Origin: Desmodesmus armatus
Lineage: Eukaryota > Chlorophyta > Chlorophyceae > Sphaeropleales > Scenedesmaceae
Direction: 5' to 3'
DNA: 64,000 nt
Assembly (NCBI GenBank): GCA_007449985.2
Contig: VIIQ02000119.1
Span: 1 to 64,000 of the forward strand
The stretch's first letter is position 1. Every line of letters begins with the position of its first letter. Below, one piece after another: positions 56,054 through 64,000 of the stretch. The position numbers and the translations under genes are program-made. The notes under the pieces are model-generated. The model saw only the letters and a program-made list of their open reading frames with translations. It was not told where the DNA came from and made no database searches.

Positions 56054-56688
56054 GCCTGACACATTCAGTGACATCAATATGCTTGGTGTGCGGTGCCTCA
56101 TGTGCATGACTCACACAACGACGTACTGCAAAACACAACAATCCACTTGCTATGGACTGACTGGGCTTCTGAAGCCAATGCGACTGACTGACACACGAGC
56201 CAAGCCGCTGCTGCAACAAACTGCAAAAACAGCTGCGCAATCAATGTCTCCAAGTCAGACTGGGACTATCCCAGCCGTCACACAGCATGAGCCACTCGGC
56301 CAGATGGTTCTGGCACAGGAATAGAGCAACTCAAGAGAGCAAATTTGCGTCATAACCTGGTCATAGCGCGGTCGATAGTCAAGGTAACCCAGCAAGTCGG
56401 CCGCTGGCACTGTCCCCCACAATCAACAGCCACCAAACACAACCAGTCAAGCCAAGATATGCTGCCACTTAACAATTCTACATGCTTCAGCCAGTAGCCT
56501 CTGCAGTGGCTGCATGGGCAGGGCGGTGCTGCCTGCACCTGCCTATGCCAAAACCTGATAACCAGGTGCACTGCATGGCATTGTGCTGGCGGCTAATAAA
56601 CACAACAACAGTATATGTACAGGTACATCGGTAAAGACCCTGCTGCTCACAGCAGTCACCAAGTGCGCCTTGCGCACCACGTGCTGCC
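56054..56688. other. Intergenic between transposon and phosphatase gene
   Basis: AT-richer, with only short ORFs. It probably carries the phosphatase 3' UTR. No poly(A) motif was confidently placed. Confidence 0.4.
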
Positions 56689-58906
56689 TTATCGTGCTAG
56701 CAACCGCTGCAGCTGCTCCTGCTCATCAAGCCCAAACCCTGCATTGACAAGGTACTGCGGCACACCCCCAGCATCCTCCAGTAGCCGCAGCGCATAGTGC
56801 ATGGCTTCCCGGGGCGCACGCTCAAACGCATCCCTGTCCAGGCCCGTGGTCTTGGGGTTGTCCTCCAGGCCAGCGAGGCCCACCTGGTGGTACTGATCTG
56901 AGATTACGTAATCTGCCAAGATCTCCTCCTCAGCTGCAAGCCAAAAGCAGCACAAGCAAGGGAAGGTGAGCCGGATACCAGCCACCATGCAGCCAAACCT
57001 GCAGCTGTACCATACAAGCATTGACACTGATCAACAACCAAGCTAACTGCACACTGCTTGCTTGCCAAGCCAAGCAAGTCTGGATCAGCGTACAGCGTGT
57101 GCCCATAACCTGCTTACTTGCGCCCATGAGCGTGAGCATCATTGCGGCCACAAGACCAGTCCTGTCCTTGCCAGCTTTGCAGAAGAACAGCACAGGCCGG
57201 CCAGACTCCACAGACTCTGCAGAAAGGCAAACATCAAGCAAAACTCAGCTCTGTGCGCGTGCATGCCGGTGAACAGGGTTTTGGCCGCCCAGCTTCTTCA
57301 CATTTGGCCAGCCTGGCTGCCTAACAGCAACGTTGAGTGTGTGACGTGTGGCACTGCATTCTGCTGCCATTGCATGGTATGTTCATTCCTGCAACAACCA
57401 GCACCGACCGTTGCTGGCCGATTTCGTGAGGCGCCAGGGCAGCATGCCAATGACACTTACTGCTGATGTGCCGCAGTGCTGCCGCAAACCAGGGCCCGCT
57501 GTCTTCTAGCAGGATCTGGTACAGCCCCTGCAGCCCACCGCGGTTCACCTCCCTGCAGCAGTGCAACACAGACACAGACCACAGCACGGCACCTGGCTTA
57601 ATAACTCATGCTGATAAACCTCAACACATCGTGTGGAAGTGTGGTGATTGCAGAATGCATCCAAACATCTCAATTCCAACATCAAACCTGTTGATTGCAA
57701 TATGCATTCGAACATGCCCAGGCATGCTGTCCACGGTCTGCTGGCAACTCTGGATTGAGGTGCTCGCAATTGCTGCTCCGCTCCCAACGACAACACCTGA
57801 GCAGCTGCAGGATACTCACGCGATGGCCAGCTTCCTGCTTGCAGGCTCATCAACCAGCCGCAGCAGTACCAGCTTCACTGCTAGCCGCTTGCTCATGCGA
57901 GTCAACAAGGAGATGTAGTACCGCTGCCTGCAGTACAGCACAGCATGCACAAAGTTCGCCATCAACAAGGCTGACACTGGAGGGCGACTGGTGATGCATC
58001 AGGCTTGCCCCAACCAACATACAGCTGAGCGTCCTTTCAACCTGGTGCCAAGGGCGCTGAGGTTGTGATGCACTGCTGACTGTTGCATTGGAAATCTCTT
58101 GCAGTAGCGCACACATGCCCGATGTGCTGTGAGAGCAAAAGCGCCAAGGAAGGGGCCTCTTACTTCTCCATGATGGGTATCTGTACGTGGAGCACGTCTG
58201 AGTCCCCGTTCTGGTACGTTGTTGCATCTGGCACCACCCTGGACACTGCAGGGTCACGCTTGTAGCTGCAGAAGCTTGCCCCTGCAAATGCTGGTGAAGG
58301 GCCATCATGGACCAGCTCCTCTGAGGAACGAAGGTCCACCTGTGCAGACCATAACACATTCGCACACACACTAGTTGGTGTGTTGAATCTTAGGACGCAA
58401 AGTGTGCCCAGTCAACCTGCACCTGCTGTACATCTGAAACAGAACACCCATTACATGGTGTTGCTGTTGCAGTGCGAAAGATCAACACCCACCAGGTCCT
58501 TGATGCCGAGGTTGTTGTACAAGAGGGACACATCCCCTCAGTAGCTTTCAAGGGCGCTGCTGTCCTGAACACCTTGCCTGCAGTGCATGTACACACATCC
58601 ATATATCTGAGTACTGGTGCGCTGCTTTGTACCTCTAGGATCGCCCCTGCGCTTGTCCGTGCACACGAAAGCCGCGTTACTGTTGTGAAGTGTCAGGCTG
58701 GCGGCATGCACACACAGACAGCACTGCCAGCTTGTTGACAGTGTCAGAAGCTGCGGACACTGCTGCACGCTGCCTGTGGGATTCGATTTGCACATTTTAC
58801 CTGGAGCTATGCTGGGATGAGCCTCAGCCAAGTCCCTGATGTTCCTGATGCCCTCAAACTTCTCCTGTACTGACCCTGGCGCGCTCTGCTGCTGTTGTTG
58901 ATCCAC
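56689..58906 (-). CDS. CX5R phosphatase of the Y_phosphatase3 type (~303 aa), one apparent frame break
   Basis: Exons: 58906-58801, 58577-58493, 58339-58164, 57927-57820, 57552-57461, 57216-57118, 56933-56689. The N-terminus EGIRNIRDLAEAHPSIAPGKVFRTAAP is the family start. VDLRSSEEL follows, then an insertion with YISLLTRMSKRLAVKL, and the active site VLFFCKAGKDRTGLVAAMML (Cys ~202, Arg +6). The C-terminal helices are EEEILADYVISDQYHQV. These enzymes are dual-specificity or phosphoinositide-like phosphatases. Exon 2 lacks one base near 58534-58537 (run of four C on the + strand): a fifth would give KATEGDVSLLYNNLGIKDL and repair the phase. This is probably a sequencing error rather than a pseudogene, because all else is intact. 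Confidence 0.8.
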
Positions 58907-59393
58907 GCTGGCTGCCCGTGCTGCACGCCAGGTAACACCCCAAGCACTGTCAGGGGTTGCCTCGAATGCCTGGCATTGTGCTGGAGCACATGCTCAAACC
59001 TCTGTCCAATGCACAGTTGACTGTAGCTGTAGTGACTGGTGAGAATGAAGGGCAAGGGACCGGCCCATACAGCGACCAGAGCTTACCAGAGCGCCTTCTG
59101 AACTGCACCATTGCTGTCTGCAGGGCTGGTTGGTTGATAGACCGCAAAAGCGTTCTTCTCAGCAGCATCGAGCGTCACTGCTGCTGTCTCTGGGGATTGC
59201 TACAACATGCGAGCACGGATTGCAAACAGCATTCCCCTCCATTACAGGAGTGATTACAGGCACCATCAACACCGTGGCTTCCTCCTGCTACTGCTGCAGC
59301 GGTTGTCAACCGCCAGCCTGGCAACACTTGACTCAGACCAAGTTGGCTTGAGAGTCCGAAGTGTCCTCCCATCACAGCAATCCCTTTCTGGAG
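58907..59393. other. Intergenic: phosphatase promoter and NUDT1 3' UTR
   Basis: TTACA at 59242-59246 and 59254-59258 are TGTAA signals for the NUDT1-like transcript, 135-150 nt past its stop. The phosphatase promoter lies to the left, near 58907-59200. Confidence 0.55.
59254..59258 (-). terminator. TGTAA polyadenylation signal, NUDT1
   Basis: TTACA on the + strand, 136 nt past the stop. A second copy is at 59242. Confidence 0.5.
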
Positions 59394-60807
59394 TCAGCTT
59401 TGACATAACAACTCTGCTGCTGCAGCAGTAGCAACGTCCTGCAGCTCTTGCAGTCTGTGCCACACCAAGGTGTGCGTGTTTGTGAATGCAAACAAGCCCT
59501 GAAAGCTGCGACCCTGGAGGAACACAGGGTACCAGTATACGTCATCAGCCCACATGCGGTCATAGGGTATATCTTTTGTGGGTATCCACACTGGGGCCAT
59601 CTCCTCAGTTTCTTGCGGCTGCCCAATGATGTCATACGCACAGAAAACTGCACACAGACGCATAGCAAAAGCGCACCAGCATGTTTGCGTCAGTTACGAG
59701 GTTGCAACAGAATCTTCTTGAGATAGTGGCATGTGCTCAGCCGCCCTGGGGTTTGTGCCAGCTGTGCAGGCCGGGTGGGAATTCCAGCCAGTGATGCACT
59801 GTCCAGAGCAAGACAACAGCTGCAGCTGCAGCACCGAATGCAGCTGCAGCACGTACCGTGGACCTCCCAGGGCACTGGCTGGTCATCAAAGACGAATGTG
59901 AGGATGCCTCTGTGGTGCAGCTGAGGCACCGTCACTCCAGCCTCCTCAAGCAGCTGAGTGGATATAAGGGAGGGGGACAAGGTGACGGCAAACATGGCAG
60001 CGGCATACTACTGAGAAGGGATGGTGCATTACAGCCGGCACAGCAGCTGGTGTAACCTAGGCCAAAGATTCAGACGCTGCAGCGCTGGCTGCAAGATCCG
60101 ACCGGTGGTGGCGCAATACGGCAGGGACGGTGGCCGTGGTTGCGCCCGAGCGCACGCGAATTTTGGAAGCCAAATGTTTGAATGTTGGGCCCCCAGAACA
60201 GACGGTTGGGGCCAGGGCTGACTGGGCAAGTAGCGTACCTCTCTATGTGCAGCTTCTGTCACTGTCTCGCCCTGCTCCACTTTGCCGCCAAAACCATTGA
60301 AGTAGCCCTGTAGAGGCATGGAAGCAGGGGATGTAGTCTTGCGGTAAGGAAAGCATGCAGGTACCTGCCGTTCCCTCTGTAAATTGTGCAGTGCTGCTGT
60401 TGCAGCTCTTGGGCAAGCATTGCGGGTTTATAGACCGCACAATGGCTGCTGCAAGCCTGTCTAAGGACCAGGGTTACTTGGCTGGTGCCCACTGGTGTCT
60501 GCCCCGGTAGGGGGGCCCTGACAGCAGCGCTGGCACGTGCGGCTCACCTCGCCAAATCCTTTTTTCTTACGCCCCAGCAGCACACGTTTGTTCTGCTGGT
60601 CGTGCACGATCGCCAACTGCACAAGCAGGTCAGGTTGTATCAGTCGGGTGGTAGCAGCACACTGTTAGCAGCACACTCGCTGTACCGCTAGCAGTTTCGG
60701 GCGGGCGGCAGAGGATCCACACTCACTGTGAACAACTTGGGCTTTGCACTGGACAGCACCGTCTTCACGAAGGGTGGAGCCGACTGCGACGCTGTGATGC
60801 TGCCCAT
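59394..60807 (-). CDS. NUDT1: MTH1/NUDT1-like oxidised purine nucleotide hydrolase (189 aa)
   Basis: Removes 8-oxo-dGTP and related nucleotides from the pool. Exons: 60807-60727, 60616-60548, 60307-60239, 59953-59857, 59647-59394; 190 codons in phase. The Nudix box GKVEQGETVTEAAHRELLEEAGV (residues ~58-80) is complete (G-x5-E-x7-RE-x2-EE-x-G). It is preceded by LAIVHDQQNKRVLLGRKKKGFGEGYFNGFGG and followed by WIPTKDIPYDRMWADDVYWYPVFLQGRSFQGLF, the MTH1-specific segment. About 30 residues longer than the human enzyme, at both ends. Divergent from the ABM gene across 331 bp. Confidence 0.93.
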
Positions 60808-61138
60808 ACTTGCACAGGTGCTGATGTGCCCCTCGCACTAGTTCACAGTACTGTGAGTGTGGCAGGCAAGGGGGGCGCACTTGATGCTGTGTGTCTGGGC
60901 CAGGGGGTTTTATGCGGCTGGGGACAACGCACAGAACTGAGAAGGATAGATTTGACCATGGGGCTGCGGTACCAGGAGATCAACCTCATGGCATCCAACA
61001 GACACCCAGTCAAATGTCATGTGATCTACTGCACCAAGTGTATGGGCCAGGCAAGCGCGACGACCTCCTGGCTGTGCTTTCAACGCAGCTACATATTTAA
61101 GCTATTTTGAACGGGCCTCCAAAAGCAGCATTCACAGC
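60808..61138. promoter_or_regulatory. Divergent promoter NUDT1 / ABM gene, TATA at 61093
   Basis: ATATTTAA at 61093-61100 lies 39 bp before the ABM start codon, giving a very short 5' UTR and supporting that start. A 94-codon ORF across this gap was not accepted as a gene. Confidence 0.6.
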
Positions 61139-62632
61139 ATGCAGGCCTTCCGGTGTTCAGCATCTCGTTCCAGCACTTGCGTTGTCAAGGTGTGTGGGAT
61201 CGCTGTGGGACATACAACATCAGCTGAGCCCACGAAATGGAAATTTAGGCAGTAATACATGTGCCACCGCCGTGCGGCAGTATCAGCAGCAGCAGCAGCA
61301 GTCAGCCAACGGCACAACTGCTGGGGCCACCCGATTGAGACGTGGGATCAGAACCTATACATCAAGACTTGAAGCTTGGTTTTTGTTGTTGTGCAGGCAG
61401 CAGGAGCCAATGGTGCAACACCAGCAGCTGCTGCACCCCGGCCTGTGAAGGCCAAGCCTGCAGCAGCTCCCGCAGCAGGCAAGCAGTTCACAAACATCAA
61501 CAAGTAGGTAGCTCACACCACAAAAAGTAGTGCACAAAGATAGTGCAGCAGCGCCAACTCACAGCAGCGTTGAGCAGGCTGTTCCAGTAGTGGCAGTCAG
61601 CCCAACAGGCACCCGTGTTGCCTGCAGGGTGTCTCGCACCAACAACAGGCACCCGTGTAGGACCTGGTTTGACTGACGCATGCCTGACCCGCGCAGGTTT
61701 GTCGTCCCTGAGGAGGTGCAGCCCACATTTGTTGCCAGCTGGCGTGAGCGGGAGCAGGACATGCAGCAACACAGCGGCTTTGTGGACTTCAAGCTGGAGC
61801 AGGATGGAGACAAGTTTGTGGTCAGCAGCAGGTGAGATGCCTGAGCAGCCTGGGTTTTTGGACAGCCTATGTCAGGGTGATGGTGACATTGTGTGGTAGT
61901 CTGCGTTCAGAAGCTGACAGTTAGCAGCTGGTGACGGCACAGTAGTCGCTGGCACCAATAGCCGTTGTAGCAGCTGCCTTCCCCTACTATCAAGTCTGCA
62001 CGCACGACCCCCCCCCCCCCCAGCACGGTAGTTTCATCCCAGACACATGCATGGAAGCAGTGACCGCGCCCCTGGTGCTGAACTGTCTTGCACACGGGCA
62101 TCTGCTTGTTTGTGTGTCTCACAAATGGCTGTGTCTCCCTTTGCTGCAGCTGGGCGAGCATTCCTGAGTGGGAGGCGTGGTCTCTGAGCCCTGAGTGCAG
62201 GCGGTCACACCTACCGGGGGGGTTGTACCAGTGGGTGCCAGGCAAGGGGGAAGGCTTCCCAGAGGACTTTGTGCCTTTTGTGGTGAGTGCGCAGGCAGCA
62301 TGACCCTCCTCTGTGCAGACCTGTTGGGCGGTGCGGCAGCGCTCTCAGTGTCATGACAGCATGTTCGTCAGCTGTCACCCCTGTGTGCCAGCGTGTGGCG
62401 TGTCCTGCACACACGTGCGCAGCCTGTGAACTGCAGTGAACAGCCTCCACAGACCCCTCAAGTACAACCGTGGTTCCGTCTGATATCATGACTTCAGGTC
62501 GCGAGGCCCTGCCAGCCGTCTTGGTGCTGGCATACAGTGCAGTCCAGTGCCGTACTGCACCGACTCATATTCGCTACTGTCTGTGTGTTGTCCCTGCAGA
62601 ACTATGATGCGCCGGTAAATGCCAAGTATTGA
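61139..62632 (+). CDS. Small ABM-fold (IsdG-like) protein with probable organelle targeting (152 aa)
   Basis: Exons: 61139-61189, 61397-61503, 61697-61831, 62150-62282, 62600-62632; 153 codons in phase. The start MQAFRCSASRSSTCVVK is rich in Arg/Ser/Cys without acids, followed by an Ala/Pro linker: a chloroplast-type leader. The mature domain is KFVVPEEVQPTFVASWRERE...GFVDFKLEQDGDKFVVSSSWASIPEWEAW...RRSH, the antibiotic-biosynthesis-monooxygenase fold, with a His after the Trp segment as in IsdG-type haem-degrading enzymes. Green algae have such an IsdG-like protein (LFO1 in Chlamydomonas). Whether this is that enzyme or a general ABM protein cannot be told from the sequence. Confidence 0.72.
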
Positions 62633-63107
62633 AGTTGTCAGTGTTGAGGCACGTACATTAGCATTTGTTAGCAAACTGGACGAGACCGGACCAAGTGCAG
62701 CTGCAGGAGCGTGGGAGCTGCTTGGGTGGCACAGTGCAGCAGTAAAGCAGTTGCTGACACTGCGGCAGCTGACATTGCGGCAGGCACTGCCTCAGGTCGG
62801 GCTGCAGGTGACGGGTGCTTGCTGAACGCACCTTGTTGATGATTGACATCGTCAGTTTGAACAGTTGTTTGCACACTATGATGCACATTTTGTGCCTGAG
62901 TGTGTGAGCATGTAGGCACAGCCCCTGTGTGTTGCAGGTTCTGCTGTTGTGTTTGAAGGTTTATGCCTTAGCGACGCTGGGCTGCAGTGATAGTATGCCA
63001 CCAGGATGGTGTGGTTGACGTTGGTTGTTGAATGGTAGCCCAGGTGCACTGCATGCATCCTTGCAGTCCCAGTGGTGCAGGGACTTCCCATTGAATTGAA
63101 TTGACAG
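62633..63107. other. ABM 3' UTR and upstream part of the next gene
   Basis: No TGTAA was placed. The region may include 5' exons or the promoter of the gene beginning at or before 63108. Confidence 0.35.
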
Positions 63108-64000
63108 GTGCTGATTTGGATCAATCAGCTCTTGCATTGATGCAGGGCGACTCGTCGCATACCCCAAACGTGCAAGCCTCACCTTCTGACCCTGCTCGTG
63201 CACAGATCACCCCTGAGCTGCCTCCACAGCAGGTCAATCGCCAGTCAGGTGCATGCACAACAAAGACGATAAGCTTACGCCAGCACACGGTCCCCACAAC
63301 ACAGAACTCCATCACTCACTCAAAACCCTGTCATGCCCCAAACCCCACACCTGGTCAGGCAGTCGATGTTCGGTTAGCTCAATACGAGAAGACGAAACGG
63401 TACACTGCTGACACCCGAACCTCAACTGCCGGGGCCTGTTTACTGTGTAGTACTGCTTCATTGACCGCAGCTGCAGACAGCATCCAGGGCCCACCAGGGG
63501 CTCGAAAAGCACACTCGATGGTGCAATCATACAACACGTTGCTGGCAGAGGGATCGATCGGCGCCAGCAATAGGCCTCAGTCTGCCCACAGCAGGTCCAG
63601 GATTAATACAGCTGCAGCGGGGCAGAGCACAGGTGAGGCCAGCTGACCAGGTGACACACTTTGCAGGTCAAACCAGTGTCAAATCTCACCGTGTTTATGC
63701 TGTTGCCCCCTCAGGTGTCAAGGTGTTTGCCAACAGCTTGTACGATGCTGGTGACATCCTGGCTGGACAGCCGGATCCCCCAGCAGCACCCAAGCTGCCC
63801 ACACCACAGCCCCCTCCCATGTCACCCCTGTCAGCAGGAGGCAGTCAGAAGTTCCAGCAGCAGCGGGTGATGGCTGCACAGGTAAGCAGTGTATGCTGGC
63901 CAGCTCTTCTGCTGCCATCATGCAGCACTGCTGACTGCAGCTGCCTAGCAGGACACGGTCTGCTGACGATGGACCCTTCATGCTGATGCAGAAACGCATG
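63108..64000 (+). CDS. Unidentified Ser/Pro/Ala-rich protein, 5' part, continues past the window
   Basis: Two joined exons are visible: 63108-63632 (open from the acceptor; first ATG at 63140) and 63715-63881, joined in phase at a Gly codon. A third exon starts at 63992 after a CAG acceptor. The protein is polar and low-complexity (QSAHSRSRINTAAAG, then GVKVFANSLYDAGDILAGQP followed by a Pro-rich run and SAGGSQKFQQQRVMAAQ). No domain was recognised. The start could be the 63140 ATG or lie in an exon further left. Confidence 0.45.

Noticed and set aside
56689..58906. Phosphatase called a pseudogene because of its frame break
   Set aside because: Only one base is missing, in a C-run. Active site, splice sites and the other exons are intact, and similar breaks occur in essential MDN1.
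60826..61110. 94-codon + strand ORF between NUDT1 and the ABM gene
   Set aside because: It covers the divergent promoter with the TATA box and lacks family resemblance.
1..64000. rRNA and tRNA genes
   Set aside because: No cloverleaf with A/B boxes or rRNA core sequence was recognised by eye. A tRNAscan run would settle it.

Overview
The window is nuclear DNA of a green alga, most likely from the Chlamydomonadales/Volvocales. Evidence: genes with many short exons and GT-AG introns, GC-rich CAG/CTG-laden sequence giving poly-Gln and poly-Ala stretches in proteins, TGTAA motifs 100-500 nt past several stop codons (the usual polyadenylation signal of these algae), plant-type enzymes (ALDH12-type P5C dehydrogenase, peptidyl-serine galactosyltransferase) and two flagellar-type dynein light chains. 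The species cannot be named from the sequence. Exon models were joined by hand from splice sites, phase continuity and family resemblance. No transcript evidence was available.

Layout. 1-20268 (minus): most of MDN1 (midasin), the giant six-AAA-ring ATPase of 60S ribosome maturation, running off the left edge. Its introns hold at least eight snoRNA-like elements. 20682-23058 (+): Lunapark-like ER-junction protein. 23574-27884 (+): P5CDH. 28610-33827 (+): peptidyl-serine alpha-galactosyltransferase. 34615-38612 (+): ribosomal protein P0, with two identical H/ACA-like RNAs in its introns. 39508-40835 (minus): an aftiphilin-like acidic FGDF protein. 42049-42486 (minus) and 42868-43906 (+): head-to-head dynein light chains of the Tctex2b and DNAL4/LC10 types. 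44683-49400 (+): phosphomannose isomerase. 50309-52368 (minus): secreted CAP/PR-1 protein. 52790-54826 (+): single-exon SUN-domain-like nuclear-envelope protein. 55283-56049: a TTAA-flanked transposon remnant. 56689-58906 (minus): CX5R phosphatase. 59394-60807 (minus): MTH1/NUDT1-like Nudix hydrolase. 61139-62632 (+): small ABM-fold protein. 63108-64000 (+): start of an unidentified Ser/Pro-rich gene.

Four gene pairs are head-to-head across 330-420 bp (MDN1/LNP, Tctex2b/DNAL4, CAP/SUN, NUDT1/ABM), so shared promoters are likely. MDN1 and RPLP0 are both ribosome genes, and their introns carry the snoRNA-like RNAs.

Two structural themes stand out. First, conserved RNA-like elements recur in the introns of the ribosome genes, with box C/D or H/ACA signatures and compensating terminal stems. 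Second, exon-intron junctions are tandemly duplicated into the adjoining intron many times, giving decoy splice sites. Separately, several genes show single-base frame breaks, mostly in short G/C runs, that are better explained by base-calling errors than by gene decay.
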